Source of the DNA: Clonostachys chloroleuca
Taxonomy: Eukaryota; Ascomycota; Sordariomycetes; Hypocreales; Bionectriaceae
Length of the DNA stretch: 64,000 nucleotides
Direction: 5' to 3'
NCBI GenBank assembly: GCA_037952775.1
Contig: JBANAY010000004.1
Coordinates: forward strand, 1,302,001 to 1,366,000
Both the position numbers and the translations under genes were made by a program. The notes below the pieces were generated by a model. That model did no database searches and was not told the DNA's origin. It was given only the letters and a program-made list of their open reading frames with translations. Positions 12,189 through 25,710 of this stretch are shown here, piece after piece. The stretch's first letter is position 1. Every line of letters starts with the position of its first letter.

Positions 12189-15100
12189 TGTCGGTAGCTA
12201 TCAAAGCTCGAAGAACTTTTTATCAAGTAAAGAATGAATACAGTCGGATAAGAAATGAACGTTCGACTAATGCGAAGTAGGGAAACCCGAACAAGAAAAA
12301 AGCCACAGGTGTACTATATATACCAAGCGAAAGCCAGCGAGGTCAGGAGCAGGCCCTAGTAGCAGGCGTACCAGGTTTCGAGTATCTAGATAAGAGTTTC
12401 ATGATTATTCCACTCCGATTCGATGCCTTACTTAATTTTTAATCATCAAGAATCTAGAGACCTGGCCTACTACCACGCCTGAAAGAGACCAAAACTACGT
12501 GGGCGAACCCTGACCTTGGTGGAGGTGAGGTAGGGTGACTGGCTGGCTCTTCCCTATTCGGGCACCTTCAATGTGTCACGTCCGATGTTCCGAAGGCTTG
12601 TGCAGGAATAACTCCATGCAAGAAAGGAAACTGGGTAAGAAATAGCTCGAACAAGGTCATCCTAGGACCTAGAGTGGATTCTAAAGAGGCAGCTCCCTGG
12701 CACAATATTTCTCGGCAGTGTCACATGCCCTCGATCTAGTGTCTCTAGGCTCAGTTCACTCTCAGTACGTAGTATTTCACTACGCTCTAGCCTTAACGGT
12801 TGCTCAATACAAGGAAATAACAGGGACAGATCGCTGTGACTGTATCTCGACAGGCTAAGAAAGGACCCATTTAGCCCAAACAAGCTTGGCCGGCCGTGTT
12901 GCGATCTCAACTAACCTTAATCACACGTTGCCCCGATGCTGTTTCTACTTGATTTGCCCTGAGGCAGCTATCAAACACAGAGAAACCCCTTCAATTCGGT
13001 TGGGCGGCATGTGGTTCTCGGTATCCTTGCACCGGATTGATGCTGGGTCTAACAATGCATCCAAACGGTTATACCATGTAAGCAGGAACCCTAGAACTGT
13101 CCTCGGCGGTGGCAATATCTCTCAGGTGAACTTATTCGGCACCGCGTCTTCCCGAACTTAGCCACTTAGCAAAAACCGGCTAACTCATCGTGGTTTTCAG
13201 TCCGAAGTCTGATGGCCTCTTAGAGTGGGCTGATTGGTGCTAATGCGTGAAAGGGGGCTGGCTTGAGATTGATAATGCAGATGGGACAGATCTAGAGTGT
13301 CACTGCCCAACCCGACCATGTGGGATGCATCTATCTCCATCTAGATACGACTTGAATTCCATTTCGATACGTAATTCGCGCGCGGGCTCGAGAGGCTCTC
13401 TTTGTGTCGGAACGTGGCTCGTCATCGGGCTTTGAAACATTGTGATGGGCTCGGCACGATTTCATCATGTCATACGTACATTTTATGGCGAAAATCAGAG
13501 ATTAGGGGGCTTTGATGGGGCAAATTTTGCGGATGTCTTTCGGAGTAACGGGTGAGGCACATAGCATATGACATGCTGAGCACGGAGAGAAAGCTAGACA
13601 ACAGCTCGTCTTGACCCACCAATGATCATATCACACTTTCCCGGCCAGAATATAGCTACAGAATATTGTTCAATGATGTTCTGATGTTTCTATTGTGGAA
13701 ATCGAGCTACAGTCATGAACTCCAAGTGCTGGTGCATTTCATAGCAGACAGGGCTAAATCTCACCACCCACCTCTTTCATCTTTTGTGGGCAGGAATTAT
13801 TCAGGGAGGCATCTGGGTCCATATAAAGGAAGCGATGGCTTGATCCTTGACAAGGGGGACAGCTCCGTGTGCGGTCAGGGGGGAAGCTCCGTTAGGGGCT
13901 GGGACGATTCTGTGAGGTGACAGCGGATCGATCCGTGAGAGGAGTCATCGGATAGATCCGTGGAATAACAATAAACTTACGCTCGGACGGCAACACAATC
14001 TCGACGTAAATTTTTACTTCTTTCCACTGAAAGTGTACATGTCAAGTTGACTTGTTCGATTCTGATAAAGAAACGCGTATAGACTTCTCTCTAGTTGCCG
14101 GAAAACTAGTTGAACCAAACGAAACAAATATGGTAGATACCCTTGAAAGATCTAGCCGATCAGAATGTTACTCAACTCATGTGGCAAAAAAGACGCTGGC
14201 AGAAGAAGTGTCTTAAGCATAAATCAAGTCCGGCGAGTTTATTTTAGTTAAAGTTATTGTAGACGGTAAACTTGGCTATGCAATAAATGTAATAAGTAAT
14301 CCTTAGCCGGATTTCAACGTATGAACGTACCTCAGCTCTCTCCAGCCGGGGGGTTGAATTCTAGCATTGTCAGCCAAAGTGCATGGCCTGCGGTATTTCG
14401 CCTCACCCAAACCAACATATTTCAACCAAGCAGCCAGACAATGAACAGTACCGGCCATGATATTTCCAACACGTACGATTAACAAAATATCAAAATCGAG
14501 TTGATCACCCGAGTACTTATATCTTAAAGGAATGGAGTAGTCCGCCTAGCGTCTCCTAGCTCCTCGATCTTCCCCAAGGATGAACCCGTGCCCGAAATGG
14601 ACGTCTTCACATACTTGTATCCGATCCGAAGCCTAAGCCGGGCATTGTTGTGATGGTCAGGCTGGAGTAATCCGTTAAAAACTATTGGCTCTTGGCCTTT
14701 CAAAAGAGCCCGTTGCGAAAGCCCCCTCCCCCTTTCCCACTAAAACGACCTTCGACCCGCCATCGATCAGTGCAAACAGCCTACATCCTTTTGGGAGACC
14801 AGTTTCTTAAACAGAGACTCTTAACCGACAATCGTATCTGAAAGGTCAGACACATGAATAAACTGTGATTGTCAGAAAATGGCCGCTAGGGGTCCTCGAG
14901 ACGCTGATGAGACGAAAGATGGCGATCAAGGATTTCTCCAGAGCCGAGTTTAACACGCCCTGGTTTCGCCATTATTAGTGGTCATCTGCCTGATCTGGGA
15001 AGGATGGGTGACTATCGTACGCGAGGCGATCTTCACGAACTACGAACCACGATACCGACGAAGATATCGAATGTATACGCTAGTTGAACATCCATTACGA

Positions 15101-16410
15101 TACTCCTATCCGTAACCGTATCCAAGGAAGAATTCGACGTTTTGGAACGAGTATAGCACAATCTTGAAAATCTCGTATCGAATCCGCAAGCGATGATGGT
15201 TACATCAGGGCTAGTGATAGACGAACTCGCGATTGCTACGAGCACGAAAGACCTTTTGGGTGATTCAAGACTATCCGCCTTCCATGAGTTGTATCTCTGG
15301 ACGAGTCGCTCGAGATCAAGTCAATCCGTTCATTTATCTTTGAATTATCTTCTCTTGTTAATCGTGAACTACTTCTCGCTTCTCTATAAAACCCAGCGAG
15401 CGACAGCAGTCTGATACTGATACAGAACACCTAAAATATACCAGACGGGGTTGGATTATCGATTTCCGGCTTCACGAAGCGTCGACACTACCTCAACGGC
15501 CCCAAGATCCGATTGATGCAGCAACTTCTCAGTGTTGCCTGTTATTTTTTTCCATCGTGATACCGATCTTGGATACTGCTATCTTACCATCCATATTCCA
15601 TGCCGACTCAAGTTCGATATTTGTCGAGGCTTGACTAACAAACCAGACTTCTTGATTAGGTTAAGATTGCAACATGAAAGGTTGTTGTTAGGTAATATTG
15701 ATACTTCGTTTAGGCATTATGATATGGTATGTAAAACCGTTATTGATACAATTGATTATACCTAGCTGTTTTTTGCTGGTCCAATCACGTAGGTAGGTAG
15801 GTAAAGGGGAAAGTTCTTGATATAGGGTAGCAATGCCAAGTGAGGCGACGAAGCTGAAAACCCGCGAGGAACATCACCAAGCGTTGTATTGTGGGTTGTT
15901 TTTCGACGCGACGATGTGAAATTGGCCAGATACTGTTCCGCAATTGAATAGGCGTCGAGTGTAAAATGCTGGGTGAAGTGGTGGCTGCCATGGGAAGAAT
16001 ACCTTAATCCTCTGCCAATTAGACGACCGGGGAACTTCATTACGATAGGAGGCGCTGGACGGATGCAACGTATGGAACTCATTATCGCTGGCTCTAATTC
16101 ACTTCTATCTACATACATAACCCGAGCCACTTGAACGTTCATATCGTACTAACCTGCCGCCCCTTAGATCGACTGCTTTTAATGCACCATTCCCTATGCT
16201 ATTCATGCATTGATTCCGTCTATCTAGATGTCGTAACATCGAGACGGAAATTGGCTCAACACCATTGCGGCTGTTTGAAGGCGACAAAGCGTCCCCGGCG
16301 TATACATAGTACACCGCTAGAGATATGGGATGCCTGCAGCCTTCAGCGGAAGCGATGGCTTCTTTGAATTTTTCAGATCAGGAGTGTTTGGGAATGCTAC
16401 CAGCGCTTCC
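12189..16410. other. 4.2-kb gene-poor region
   Basis: Left end: promoter of the hydroxy-acid oxidase gene. No open frame over 130 codons and no family motif. A stretch at 13840-13960 repeats GATCCGTGAG-like words. The part at 14870-15520 has a TATAAAA box followed by a GGGTTGGATTATCG word, reminiscent of an LTR and primer-binding site, but no second copy or coding remnant was found. GGTAGGTAGGTA microrepeat near 15790. Confidence 0.45.
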
Positions 16411-17947
16411 TCAGACAACGTCTGGTAGACGGACGGCGATGTCGCCGGATTGTGTAATGTAGCGCACCCAGGGCAGCGACGGGTATTGAAGCTATGATAA
16501 GTTAGTTGGAAATTTGGACGCGAGAGTGAAATGTTGTACGGCCTACCTTGGGCTCTGTAATCTTGAGATATCGAACTTGGATACCACTGGTTGTGAAATA
16601 TGGGATCTCGAATTTGACCTGGATCGGCCGCTTACCGGCCTTGCCACCGCCAACACCACCCATGCTACCACCAAAACCACCGGTCATACCACCACCAGTC
16701 TCGTCATCGCCTCGAACACTGGGGAGGCCGAGCTCGGCGCGCATGAGGAACTCTTTATTGCCACCAAACTGTTTAATCTTCCAGACGATGGCGCTCTGCT
16801 CGGGGGCGTAGTGGACAGAGCCGATGTTCGTTCGGAATCGAGGAGAGTCTGCGTCTTCGGGAACAGGGACAATAATCTCGACGTTATTTGCGGTAGACCG
16901 GCGCTTGAATTGGGCCTTGGCTTTGAGCATGTATTCGACGCGGGAGCCCGAGTGAGACTCGACCACGCACTCGACCCAGATCAGAGGCTTGACCTGCGTG
17001 TTGAGACGGTAGGACATGAGCTCGAACTCGCCATCGGGAGGAATGAATGAGATCGTGCGGTCGTTTTCGAAGCGAGAGAGACGGACACACTGGTGGAACT
17101 TGACGTCCTCCATCTCGATGGCCTTGCCACGAGTGCTTCTGCCTGTGGTCTCAAACATGACCTTGTCATTGAGACCAAGACGGAGCTCAGGCATACCACT
17201 GAGGTAGCATTTCATCTTGATGGCACCGAGAATCTCGGATCGCAGGACGTTGCCGTTGGCGGAGACGAGCAGGTTGAGACTTTCGACGACATCGAGGAAG
17301 ACTTCGTTCTTGCGGTATCGGATTCCTTCTGAACGCCAGGAGACGGCGTTTGTGACGGCGATTGGGGGGCGGGCGATCTCCAGCTTGTGGGACTCTTGTG
17401 TGATGTACTCCTGAAGGATCTTGGATTCGGTGGTTTGCGGGTAGCCGAAGTCCATCATCTCGTCGAGAAGCTCGTAAATAATGACAAAGTTGTCGCGGAT
17501 GGACTCTTCCTCGAGGACCTTGAAGTACTCTGAATACTTCGACAACTTTGTGGAGGAAGAGTAGAATTTCGGCGGCATTGGTGTTGCGTTTTGTGAGGGC
17601 GAGGACGTAGAGGTTGTTATGTCGGATGTAAAGATACTGCGCCATAATGGTCAGTCAGAGCTGGATACTTGGAACTGAGCAGTCAAGCGAGAAGGGTACA
17701 CACGTTGATGCCTTCGTGAGAGAAACATGGCGGGACTGCGGAGGACTCCTCTTCGGCTTCTGATAGGAGGACGGGGAACTTCTCGACGGCGGACATGGGG
17801 ATATCACCTCGGTAGTTGCGAGCAAGTAGGGTCTGAGCATGGTGCGCGTATCAGTAATGTCCTCTTAATATTCCTTGCATATATGTGCACAAAACAGGAG
17901 CTGCGTACCTTGCCCTTCAGGTCAAGGAAGAAGAGCGCGGAGGCCAT
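16411..17947 (-). CDS. apm1: Clathrin adaptor AP-1 medium (mu) subunit, one frameshift
   Basis: Exons on the minus strand are 17947-17909, 17832-17704, 17636-16547 and 16491-16411. The protein starts MASALFFLDLKGK and shows the longin-like N-terminus (YLYIRHNNLYVLALTK), the invariant EEESIRDNFVIIYELLDE stretch and the mu-homology domain (RSEGIRYRKNEVFLDVVE to the final RYITQSGDIAVR). AP-1 recruits cargo and clathrin at the trans-Golgi and endosomes. Length is about 446 residues, the family norm. Exon 3 loses frame near 17531: the conserved V-E-V-F-x-E-Y-F-K needs three bases between TTC and GAG, but only one (A) is present. Because this is a housekeeping gene that is otherwise perfect, a sequence error is the likeliest cause. 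The last intron (16492-16546) precedes a 26-codon exon. Confidence 0.93.
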
Positions 17948-20900
17948 GGTTGCAGCTGGCTTAGGGGGTTCTTGGAGGATCGCGGGGCAAGTTATCGAGT
18001 CGAACGAAATGACCTTGGGCGACGGCTGGGATCGGCACGAAGGCCACAGGAGCGAGAGATTGCTATTGCAATAGTTTCATTCAATGTTAGGAATGTGGTC
18101 GAAGCTTCGGGCAGTTCATAGCGACATGTCGTCGGCTGGCATGATATGGCTACTTGCCAGATAGTGAGATACCCAGTAGCTTGCTGTGGTCCCAAATTGG
18201 CGCTTACATAATAAGGTAAGGCTCGAACCTCTGCTGCTCACCGCACACGACATCACTGGCAGCAGGCAGGCAGCAGGCAGACAGGGAGAAGCCATTAGGT
18301 AAGCGACACGGATCAACTTCGGCACATTGCCTTACTAGCCACGTGACCAGAGATGTGGGCTGGCGAATGCGAAAAAAAAAACCAATAAATAGCTATTTTG
18401 GGCCGGCGATTTTTCTCTGTTTTGGAGTTCCATCAACGCATCCATTAGACAGTGCGGCCAGTCTTTAAGCCCGCACCGAGAGGTGGCATTCTGTCACTCT
18501 TCTCACCCGTAGGCCCGTGGACTGATATCGCGATTTGGAGATGCGGAGAGGGAGCACATGGTTCCATTAAGAGCTGCCCGAGACTGGTTTTCGACCGATT
18601 TCGTGGCTTGGGCGGCGTCAGAGGAGCCGGACATACTTTTCCTGCATTGTTTTCTCAGTAAACACCAGCTTTCATAAGCCGTAGATCCATTTCTTTGGAC
18701 GACAATCATCGTGACTGTTGCACACCAATACGCTGTTGACCGAGGCACAGTGCGTGGCACTTCCCACGAGGGAATGAGGATTGAGCACAGAAGTTCGTTG
18801 TCGCTTTCGGTTGGGTTCACGGGCACCCGTCCCAATCAGAGCAGCGTCCTGGCACTATTATTGCCACGGCGCATCCCACTGGAATCACTTGCTGGCTTCC
18901 CCAGCTTTCATGTGGGTGCCCAAAGTGGCAAGTGGGTGATTCGGATGGAGGGTTAAGCGAGCGTGAGCACAGATCTCGTCCCGTGTATGCCAGGTCTGTT
19001 CAGTTTGGGCACATCACTTGGGCAGCCAATGTTGATCAGGATCAGCGGTGAAGGTTCCAGTTCTGCATTGTCGTCTGCATCCCGTCGAGAGCAAACTTTT
19101 CATGGAGCAGCACGTACAATGACAACGAATGTGCGATTCCATGTGATGATGACCTACCTGCACTGCAATCCGGCAGCATTACAGGCTACCACAGACCGGC
19201 TTGACTGTGAAGACCAGGATTATAGGGGAAAAGCTGGCCGCTGAGCAAGCTTGCGAAGAGTACCGGATACCTTATGTTCTAGCCAGGGTATTTCCGTCAT
19301 CTCACCATCCTTCCGGAAAGAGAACCCTGGATGTTGATGACTTATGATTATAACTCTCTAGATATGCACGTGCACATCCATCCATCATCTTGGAGTTGCA
19401 ATGGCCCCAAGTGCTGCGGTTGGGCTGCACCATCCCGACAGGAAAGGAACCAAACAACTACGCGGCGCCTGTCTGCGTTGACACATGAGCGAAGGGGGTT
19501 CAGCGGAAGTAGCTACGATGTGCGCATTGTGCTGTTGTTTAGGTAGTATCATGAATCTTGTTGGGTAAGCCAATGTCATTTGACAGTTAGGCGTACTCTA
19601 CGCCCTATATGAGTGGATCTGGTGCTCTTCGCTCCTTGAAACCAAACATGGGTTGCAGTGCGTGAATGAAAAATGAATCCGCGGCCCCGAGACTAACCTG
19701 TTCCAAGCTTCCAAAGGGGGCCAACACGTGCGGGAGGTCGCAGTATCAGCCCTGATGTGTGTGCGCGCCAGAACTTTCGTCGCCATTCTCTGCAGTATGC
19801 ATGTGATTTACAACCGACCCGGGGACCGGATAGGGGTGAGGATGGACCGAGTTTGACCTAAGCGCCCTCGCAACGTAGCCGGTGTCTGAAGGGTTGAGCA
19901 AGAGAATAAGACAATAGCTCGGGAAAGAAACCGGTTATGGTTGTGTCTGCTGCAGTGGTGGTGGTGGGCATTTACAAGAAAACCAACAAGAAAAATCAAT
20001 TCAATTCCACCCCATCACAGAACGGGATGGAGTGCCTTTTCACATGTCAGAAGAGTGATACGCTTGGCCGAAGCAGCGAGTACCTGATTGGTACCTATCG
20101 GCCTGTAGAGCCAATGGAGTACCTAAACTCCGGCGTCTACTTATTGCCGTCGGGGGTTTTCAGTGGGCGTCTTGCAACAGTGCACAGGGTAGCAACAGCA
20201 AATAGGAGCCACGTCTATGTATCTACTTGCGGTCGCCGAGGCGCTGGATTCACTGAGCATCTGCTCGAATTTAGGGGTCTTGAACTGCCCTCCGCAATGG
20301 GTGGAGGTAGCTATCTCGTAGAACGAGCCCGAGGACAGGTACACATTGGCTGTACCTGCTTGCCTCTAGTGGATGAAACCCCAGAGGGGCGCTAACCATA
20401 TGCCTAATAGCCGGGGACGATGATGTTGTCCTGCCACGAGTGGGTGGCGTATGCACGTGCGTCGGATTAGGATTGTAGTGCGTTCTGGTGTGAATTGGTG
20501 AGGACGAAGAATTGGAAGGATGAGGAAACTCACATGTCAGGTCATTTGGTAGGGAGCAGCCATGGCGGCGGGCTCAGGAGATATGAAGGAGGTGTGCCTG
20601 GACTGCTGTCGACACTCACATGGGAGGGATTGGCCTGTACGAGTAGATAGAGGTACCTGACTTGGGAACCTGCAGCTTATACTGGTAGTTGTACCTAGTG
20701 GTGCCCTAGCTGCCTCCCTCCTCCATCACCCCGAAGCCAGACAACAACTGACTTGAGGTGGTGGCCCAACAAAAATCAATGTCCCACGAGACTCACCAGA
20801 GGATATCCTGCCCCCCACCCTCCACACATCGTGGTCCATTCGTCGTCGTCGTCGGCCATCAAAGCCTCGTTTCGCCCACCTTGATTCTCTCCCCCTCGAC

Positions 20901-21313
20901 CTTGTCTGCTTGAATGCGCCTTGCGAACAACGCTCACGCTGCTTCAGAGCGAATTGGCTGACAAGACGGGCTCTAGCGCCCAGACTCAAGAGCAGCACGT
21001 CCTTGAAACAGGCCAAATTCTGACTCTGGCCCCGGCTGCTCATCACTCAAGACCGGACCCTAGTTGCAGCAGTCCCTAGGTACATGCCTGGTCTGAAGCC
21101 GACCTGACTGACGACTGTGAGCAGGGGTGGAGGGCGCTGAACTGTCCGGCCGTTTATCGCCGAGCCAAGCACTTCGAGAGCACCGCAATCACATGCTCGC
21201 CCCAGCACCAACACAGGCACTACTACTAAGCTAAGAACCACAACCGCCTCGAGCACGATTCCGCCAGAGCAGCCACAGCAGCTGCGACGGGGGAAAAAAC
21301 AAAACGGAAAGAG
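17948..21313. other. 3.4-kb spacer between divergent apm1 and opi1-like genes
   Basis: This holds the apm1 promoter on the left and a long, GC-rich likely 5' leader of the next gene on the right (about 20.7-21.3 kb, with minus-strand shadow frames). No open frame with a motif. No RNA gene recognised. Confidence 0.5.
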
Positions 21314-23290
21314 ATGACCCAGCAAGGTCATAGCCACTCCTCACCATCCTCCAAGCCCTCGTCCCACACCGTCGCTCGTCCTCCTGCTCACCTCGCATCT
21401 CCACCACCGACACTCCCCCCACCGGCCTACTCCTACTCGACTCCATTGACAGCCACTCTCCCGTTGCGAACTGAGCCCCCCGTCCACTTGCCGACCGCTG
21501 AATTCCCGGCTGCGATCGAGTCGCTGCCACCACTGTCCGAAGCCTTACAGTCCAATAATGATCGCACGCTACCTCCCCTGAGTTCCCTCACGGGCGACCA
21601 TCACGTCCGACATCCTCACAAGATGACGGCCAGTATGGAGTTCCCTCCTGCGCCGCTTTCGCACACACAATGGCCCGGCGTCGTCAACCCTATGACGCCT
21701 CACCATCAACAGTCCGCCACGCCTACCTCGAACCACCCTCAGAAGTATATGACAGATAGCCCCGATGTGATGGATTTGGATACCATGAGGAGCGGTCCTC
21801 TGTCTGCAGTATCACCTGATGGCCGTCTCGATGGCCGGGCCGGCAGTGTCAACATTGACGACCCTGATGTGAGATTGGCTGCCGAAGCCCTTGGGGACTT
21901 GCGAGCTGGTAAGTCTCCTTTGCCCTGAGACATGAACTCGTTTTGGCGGCTACATTCCCTTCAATCCGTGTAAATTGGCACAAGTGCTGACCGCTGATCC
22001 AGACTTTGTTTCGTCTCCGTCCCACATGAGTGCTTCCCTTCCTCTGAGCCCTCCGGCACCGACCGCACAGCCCGCCACTCGTTCACAGTCACCACAAGGT
22101 CCGGAACCCCTGTTCTCCTTACTTACAACATCCCATCCTCTCCTAGCGACCACGATTGAGGGAGCCACATCGGCTTATGGTGGTGCCAAGAACTTTTCAC
22201 CTCGATTCAAGTCTGGAGCCGAATATGTCGAGGGCTATCTGACACCAATTGCCAACACTGTCGGGTCCGTTGGTCGTGTCACTGGCGTGGAAGGAGGTGT
22301 ACGCTGGTTCCTTGGTGCTGGCCGTCGCCAACGATCGGATGTTGAAACCGGTGCCGGTTCGAAGAAGCGACGAAAGGTTGAGTCCGAGGCGGAAATGATG
22401 TCAAGGAAACGGTTGGAGGCTGAAGGATTGGCAAGCCCCCTCAGGCCTCCTACCCGTCAACTCCAAAGGATGGTCGGCGGATGTCTTTCGCTAGTACGGT
22501 GGACACGCTGCCGGCGTACGATGACGTTCGCTCACCTGCTTATACAGAGACCAATGACAATCAGTCATCGCAACCCAATGGACAGCAGCAGGCAAACCCT
22601 ACAGCCTGGCAGTCGCGTCTTATCATGTCTACCTCTGGCCTGAGCGTCGCAATGAGTGACGAGAGCCTGCGCAGCCTCAAGTACTGCCTGCGCTGGCTCA
22701 GATGGGCAAACGAACATATCGGAGGTGTTGTCGGGAATTTGAAGACTACCCTTGAACAATACGAGAAGCCACCCGCCGAGGCGGGAAAGGCCGATTCGAC
22801 CGAGAGCGCCCGAGATGATGCCGGCGTTGATGAGCAGATGGAGAGGGCCACATCGCCAGAGACCCGTGCCGAGTTAGCGACGCGCATCAATACTTTGAAA
22901 GGCGATGTCCTGAAGACACTGCATGATACAATCAATATGGTGTCAAGATACGCTGGAGGAGCGCTCCCAGAGAATGCCCGTGTCTTGGTGCGCCGACATC
23001 TCACGAGCCTTCCACAACGCTTCCGTGTCGCTGCCATGTCTGAATCTAATAGTGCATCCGGCGCTCCAGACAGCGACTCAGCCGTTCGTGATGGAGCACA
23101 GCGAGTGCTCCTTTTGGCGAAAGAAGGACTTGATATGGTATCCCAGGTCAGCGGCGTCTTGGATGGTACCATTGTGAGCGCTGAGGAGTGGTGCGAGCGC
23201 ATTGGAAAGAAGAGAAGGGATAGCAGGGAGGCTCAGGAGCAGCCTATCTTGCCACAGACGGAGCCCAATGGGGATGTGAAGATGGGCTAA
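21314..23290 (+). CDS. opi1: Opi1-family transcriptional regulator (CCG-8-like), one frameshift
   Basis: Exon 1 is 21314-21908, the intron 21909-22002 (GTAAGT...CCAG) and exon 2 22003-23290; corrected length is about 627 residues. The N-terminal third is Pro/Ser-rich and disordered. DVRLAAEALGDLRA, the central YVEGYLTPIANTVGSVGR region with the basic block GSKKRRK, and the C-terminal helical SLKYCLRWLRWANEHI match the Opi1/clock-controlled CCG-8 family. Opi1 controls phospholipid-synthesis genes in yeast, while CCG-8 affects metabolism and drug response in Neurospora. After ASP the frame breaks in a run of five C (22436-22440). Reading resumes one base over as PQASYPSTPKDGRRMSFAST, so the run should have six C. 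The total is one base short of 628 codons, consistent with a single lost C. Confidence 0.85.
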
Positions 23291-25710
23291 TCCAGTGATC
23301 GGGATCTGAGAGAAACAATCAGAGACAAGTGACCTCTCCGTACAGGATTCACAAGGAAGAAGAAGAAGAGGAAGGAAAAAAGAAAGAGCAGGCGTCATTT
23401 GAACTTGATCGCCTTACTAGAAAGATGAAAGACTGGGACGAATAAGCCAGGAGTTGGTTGGAAGACCGAACCAAGTTGTCTGAGACTTTGCAAACCCCCT
23501 CGGCTCAGCGAACATCTCGATTTTTGATTCTAATTCGCCTTGTCGATGGAAGCGCCTCCCGCATGCGAAACACAGCGAGTACACCCGAGCTACGGAATCT
23601 TTTTTCTTGTTACACCCCTTGTTTATTTATTGTTGCATTCCACTTCGAGGCAAGGCGAGGAGGAGCAACACGTTCGTTGCCTGCAACCCTACTAAACTTC
23701 GACAAAGAAAAAAAAAAAAAGAGCGCAGGGTGAGTAAAGAGGTGTGGAAGGGGGTTTGCCCTTGGTTTTATTTTTTTTATGGGAGAAATGGAGTTGAATT
23801 TTGATATTGGGAAGCAAAACTGGTCAGCGGGTCGAACCCTGCGTACTCTCATTTACATGCCATTTCTTTTTTACGCTTTTTTTGAATACCATTCCGCCGT
23901 CAGCTTGACGACAAATCTGGATGATTCATTTCAGCGAGCCACATACCACTGCCACAAAGGTCGTTTTCTCTCTCTTTATTTATTTACGTGTAGGAGTGTA
24001 TTGAGCATTGCAAAGGATAGCTAGCAATTGGGAAATAACTTTGCTTTACCCTGCTTTTGTTTTACTGATATGGACAAAAATAAAGCGATGATTTCTTATT
24101 CGATTTGAAATTCGTCCTGCTGAGGGTTGTGAAGTAATATCCATGAGATGATTCATACCTTGAGGTCGCTGTTGATGGTGGGGTGGGAGGGCAGTTAGCT
24201 TTTCCTACGGTTTACCTTGGCCCTAAATGCCTGTCGACCACTAGCCTCTTACTTGGTTGCTATGATTTCCAGAAAATACCTAGAGGGCAAGGTTTTTAGC
24301 CTTTCTCTCAAGGTGATTCTAAACTTAATACTCTAATAGGTCCTTGCGATGGAATGCCGACGCACCGGATTCCAATTAGAAGGCTACCCAATCCTTGTCC
24401 ACCGAGGCTGATGATATGCAAAAGCCAACTGAAAAGATAATTTCTATTGAGATTGTTATTGCCCTGAGTGTGTGAATGAGCTCCATCTGTTCCGAGGGAT
24501 CTATGGGGGATCTAATGCCGTGGTTACGCGCTCGTCGTTTTCCCCTGATGCTTCTTTGTCGTACACTCATGGATCACTACGGATTTTCTAAAACTGGAGA
24601 CGGTTGAAACTACGCTAAATGCTCATTTGGCCCTACTCATACAAATCAAAGCCCATTGACACATAAATAATGGATATGGAGGGCCTTCCTCGGGATTCTT
24701 TCAGTGAGGCTCCCTATAGAGGCTCCACGAGGCAAAAGAATAACAACAAAGAAAAATAAACAAATAGAATGAATAGTTAAAAGACCCTGCTCTGTTTGAG
24801 CTGAGATACTCTCTCGAGGCCCTGTAATGTACACGTTCTCTTGGCTGTTGCTGATAGGTGGTCGTGTACTTAGTGGGAGTATAGCACGGGGAAAGCAGCA
24901 TGTGAGTGCGCTGAACAATGCACTATGAGGGCTCTTGACGAACTAACGATCCGGGGAACTTGTATATATTTCGTTTAGCACTGCGAGCCGTCTTGGGGGC
25001 CGCCACTGTTTACTGAAACCGGGCTGCAGAGTTGTCTGGTTCCCAGTAAATAGTCAGAACGATGAACACGATCACGAGGACGAATTATCTCAGCGAATTG
25101 TAAGTTAGAGTGGAGTGGAGGCACTGATGAAAGTCTTTTGGAAATTTCAAGATGTCGCTGCGGTGACAAACAAGAGTGTCGGCTCTTCAAGAAGGCGCTG
25201 CTATCTGAGCCACATGTGGATGATAATTGGTATAAATGTTGCCAAAACTAGAGTCTACTAGCATCCAGTATTTATGACTTTGATCCGTGGAGCTCATGGA
25301 TATGGTTGATTACGTAGCCTCGCAAATTTCGAGTATATTGTATCGAATCTATTAGGCCAATCGTGGAAAGACTATGATATCATAGTCTCGACTTAGAGGC
25401 AAGCTTTTATAAGCATTCGTCTACCAACCCTATTATGGAGATGGATTTTCAAAAGCCGGCGGAACATTGATTGCATAAATGCTTAAAAGGTTGTCCTAGT
25501 CTGCGTCATTTTCGCTGATGTCACTGTCGAAGGTCTCGGAATCTTGAGAGGTATAGGCAGTTTTTCCTTTTGGACTGCGGCATGTTTTTCGTGACAAGCG
25601 AACTATGAATATTTCGATCTATCCAATTTGATCTGGATATGCGGTTTATCTAATAGCATTATAGAAGTGATTTATATTAGACAACTATTTTACCGCCTGT
25701 CCAAATAGCT
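23291..25710. other. 2.4-kb 3' spacer (convergent genes)
   Basis: This begins with a long pyrimidine/purine-rich 3' region of the Opi1-like gene (A13 run near 23708, T-rich stretch at 23767). It becomes AT-rich further right. No supportable gene on either strand. Confidence 0.5.

Noticed and set aside
14870..15520. Possible solo LTR: TATAAAA box, tRNA-primer-like word GGGTTGGATTATCG
   Set aside because: No second copy, no target-site duplication and no gag/pol remnant was found in the window. The resemblance is too weak to call.
16514..17050. 178-codon plus-strand open frame
   Set aside because: It lies antisense within apm1 exon 3. High GC at third codon positions explains it.
18205..18240. 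tRNA-like word AGGTTCGAGCCTT (minus strand), similar to a B box
   Set aside because: No A box, no acceptor stem and no cloverleaf could be formed around it.
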